Part shown: piece after piece, positions 13,149 to 13,383 of the stretch
Layout of the letters: each line of letters starts with the position of its first letter
Numbering within the stretch: position 1 is the first letter of the stretch
From: an uncultured Collinsella sp.
Lineage (GTDB): Bacteria; Actinomycetota; Coriobacteriia; Coriobacteriales; Coriobacteriaceae
Length of the DNA stretch: 13,383 nucleotides
Direction of reading: 5' to 3'
NCBI GenBank assembly: GCA_902493535.1
Contig: CABUQG010000032.1
Span: 1-13,383, forward strand
Notes under the pieces: model-generated
What the model was told of the DNA's origin: nothing
The model's database searches: none
Seen by the model: only the letters and a program-made list of their open reading frames with translations
Made by a program: the position numbers and the translations under genes

Positions 13149-13194
13149 CTGGTGCCCCCGGGCGGATTCGAACCGTCGACACCCGCTTTAGGAG
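13149..13194 (-). repeat. attR: 46-bp core within the intact tRNA
   Basis: It is identical to 725-770. Strand exchange must occur somewhere in these 46 bp; the anticodon-loop end is a common site for such integrases. The tRNA 5' half (13195-13225) is original chromosome. Confidence 0.95.
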
Positions 13195-13225
13195 AGCGGT
13201 GCTCTATCCCCTGAGCTACGGAGGC
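13150..13225 (-). tRNA. tRNA-Arg (anticodon CCT)
   Basis: This 76-nt cloverleaf has an encoded CCA. The acceptor stem GCCTCCG pairs with CGGGGGC (one G-U). The anticodon arm CCGCT-CTCCTAA-AGCGG gives anticodon CCT, which reads AGG. The T-arm contains GGTTCGAATCC. The gene is intact because the element supplies its 3' half. A weak -10-like TACACT lies upstream (13241-13236, minus strand). Confidence 0.95.
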
Positions 13226-13327
13226 ATGTTGTACTAGTGTAGCAGATTTACTGCATCGCAATACGTCGCATGACTAGACTTCGAAGTTGCGGTGGAATAG
13301 TTCCTGTCTGAAGCATCTAAAGCCGTA

Positions 13328-13383
13328 TGGGGGTGCGGACAGAAAGTTGGACCGTGAAGCGGTCCGGACTGGAGGTTCGCATG
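13328..13383 (+). mobile_element. Possible left end of an IS3-like insertion sequence (partial)
   Basis: TGGGGGTGCGGACAGAAAGT at 13328 onward, running into TGGACC, resembles IS3-family terminal repeats. About 50 bp later GGAGG (13371-13375) precedes an ATG at 13381, the usual place of a transposase orfA start. A small hairpin GGACCG/CGGTCC (13349-13354, 13360-13365) lies between. The window ends at the start codon, so no product can be read. It could equally be the leader of an ordinary gene. Confidence 0.3.

Larger units (their letters stand above)
725..13194. mobile_element. Integrative mobilizable element in tRNA-Arg(CCT)
   Basis: The boundaries are a 46-bp direct repeat of the tRNA 3' half at both ends; excision between them would release a circle of about 12.4 kb. 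The element carries a tyrosine integrase at one end, a small excisionase-like HTH gene, a stand-alone helicase, MobC, a VirD4-type coupling protein, a relaxase, a candidate oriT and a two-gene defence operon. Integrase arm-type repeats lie just inside both ends. There are no VirB4, VirB6 or other channel genes, so transfer would need a helper type IV secretion system. The right copy rebuilds an intact tRNA gene, the usual result for integrases that target tRNA 3' ends. Confidence 0.9.

Overview
The window holds one complete integrative element of about 12.4 kb, inserted in the 3' end of a tRNA-Arg(CCT) gene, with a little host or neighbouring-island DNA on each side. Base composition, codon use, Shine-Dalgarno sites and the gene set suggest a high-GC Gram-positive gut actinobacterium, most likely Coriobacteriia (Collinsella/Olsenella/Eggerthella type). 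That placement is an inference without any database search. The boundaries are a 46-bp direct repeat (725-770 and 13149-13194). The right copy is part of the intact tRNA gene and the left copy is the displaced 3' fragment.

Left flank (1-724): a small XRE-family gene that closely resembles restriction-modification controller (C) proteins, with operator-like dyads at its start, then a GC-rich hairpin tract ending in a terminator, four CACCAAAATGG-type repeats, and the old tRNA terminator.

Element, left part (771-4439): integrase arm-type sites, a long hairpin covering the integrase ribosome binding site, a tyrosine integrase, a convergent gene of unknown function, and a rightward operon that starts with a small excisionase-like HTH protein and a stand-alone DnaB/RepA-type helicase. 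The operon continues as the mobilisation module (4443-7655): MobC-like relaxosome protein, VirD4-type coupling protein and a divergent MOBP-like relaxase. No mating-pair-formation genes are present, so this looks like an integrative mobilizable element that borrows a type IV secretion channel.

The operon ends at a strong terminator. Behind it, 7699-8188 is a dense hairpin array that includes a likely oriT: an inverted repeat followed by TATCTTG/CC, resembling the RP4-type nick site.

The cargo is a leftward two-gene defence operon (12786-8189): a single-chain MmeI-like type IIL/IIG restriction-methyltransferase and, overlapping by one base, a DUF262 plus HNH protein of the GmrSD/SspE type. 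The AT-rich patch over the predicted target-recognition domain suggests specificity exchange. Upstream of this operon, 12855-13025 contains two tandem rod-like foldable elements with the same architecture, different sequences and only G-T wobbles on the + strand. These rods, the defence pair and the oriT/hairpin region are the best candidates for something undescribed.
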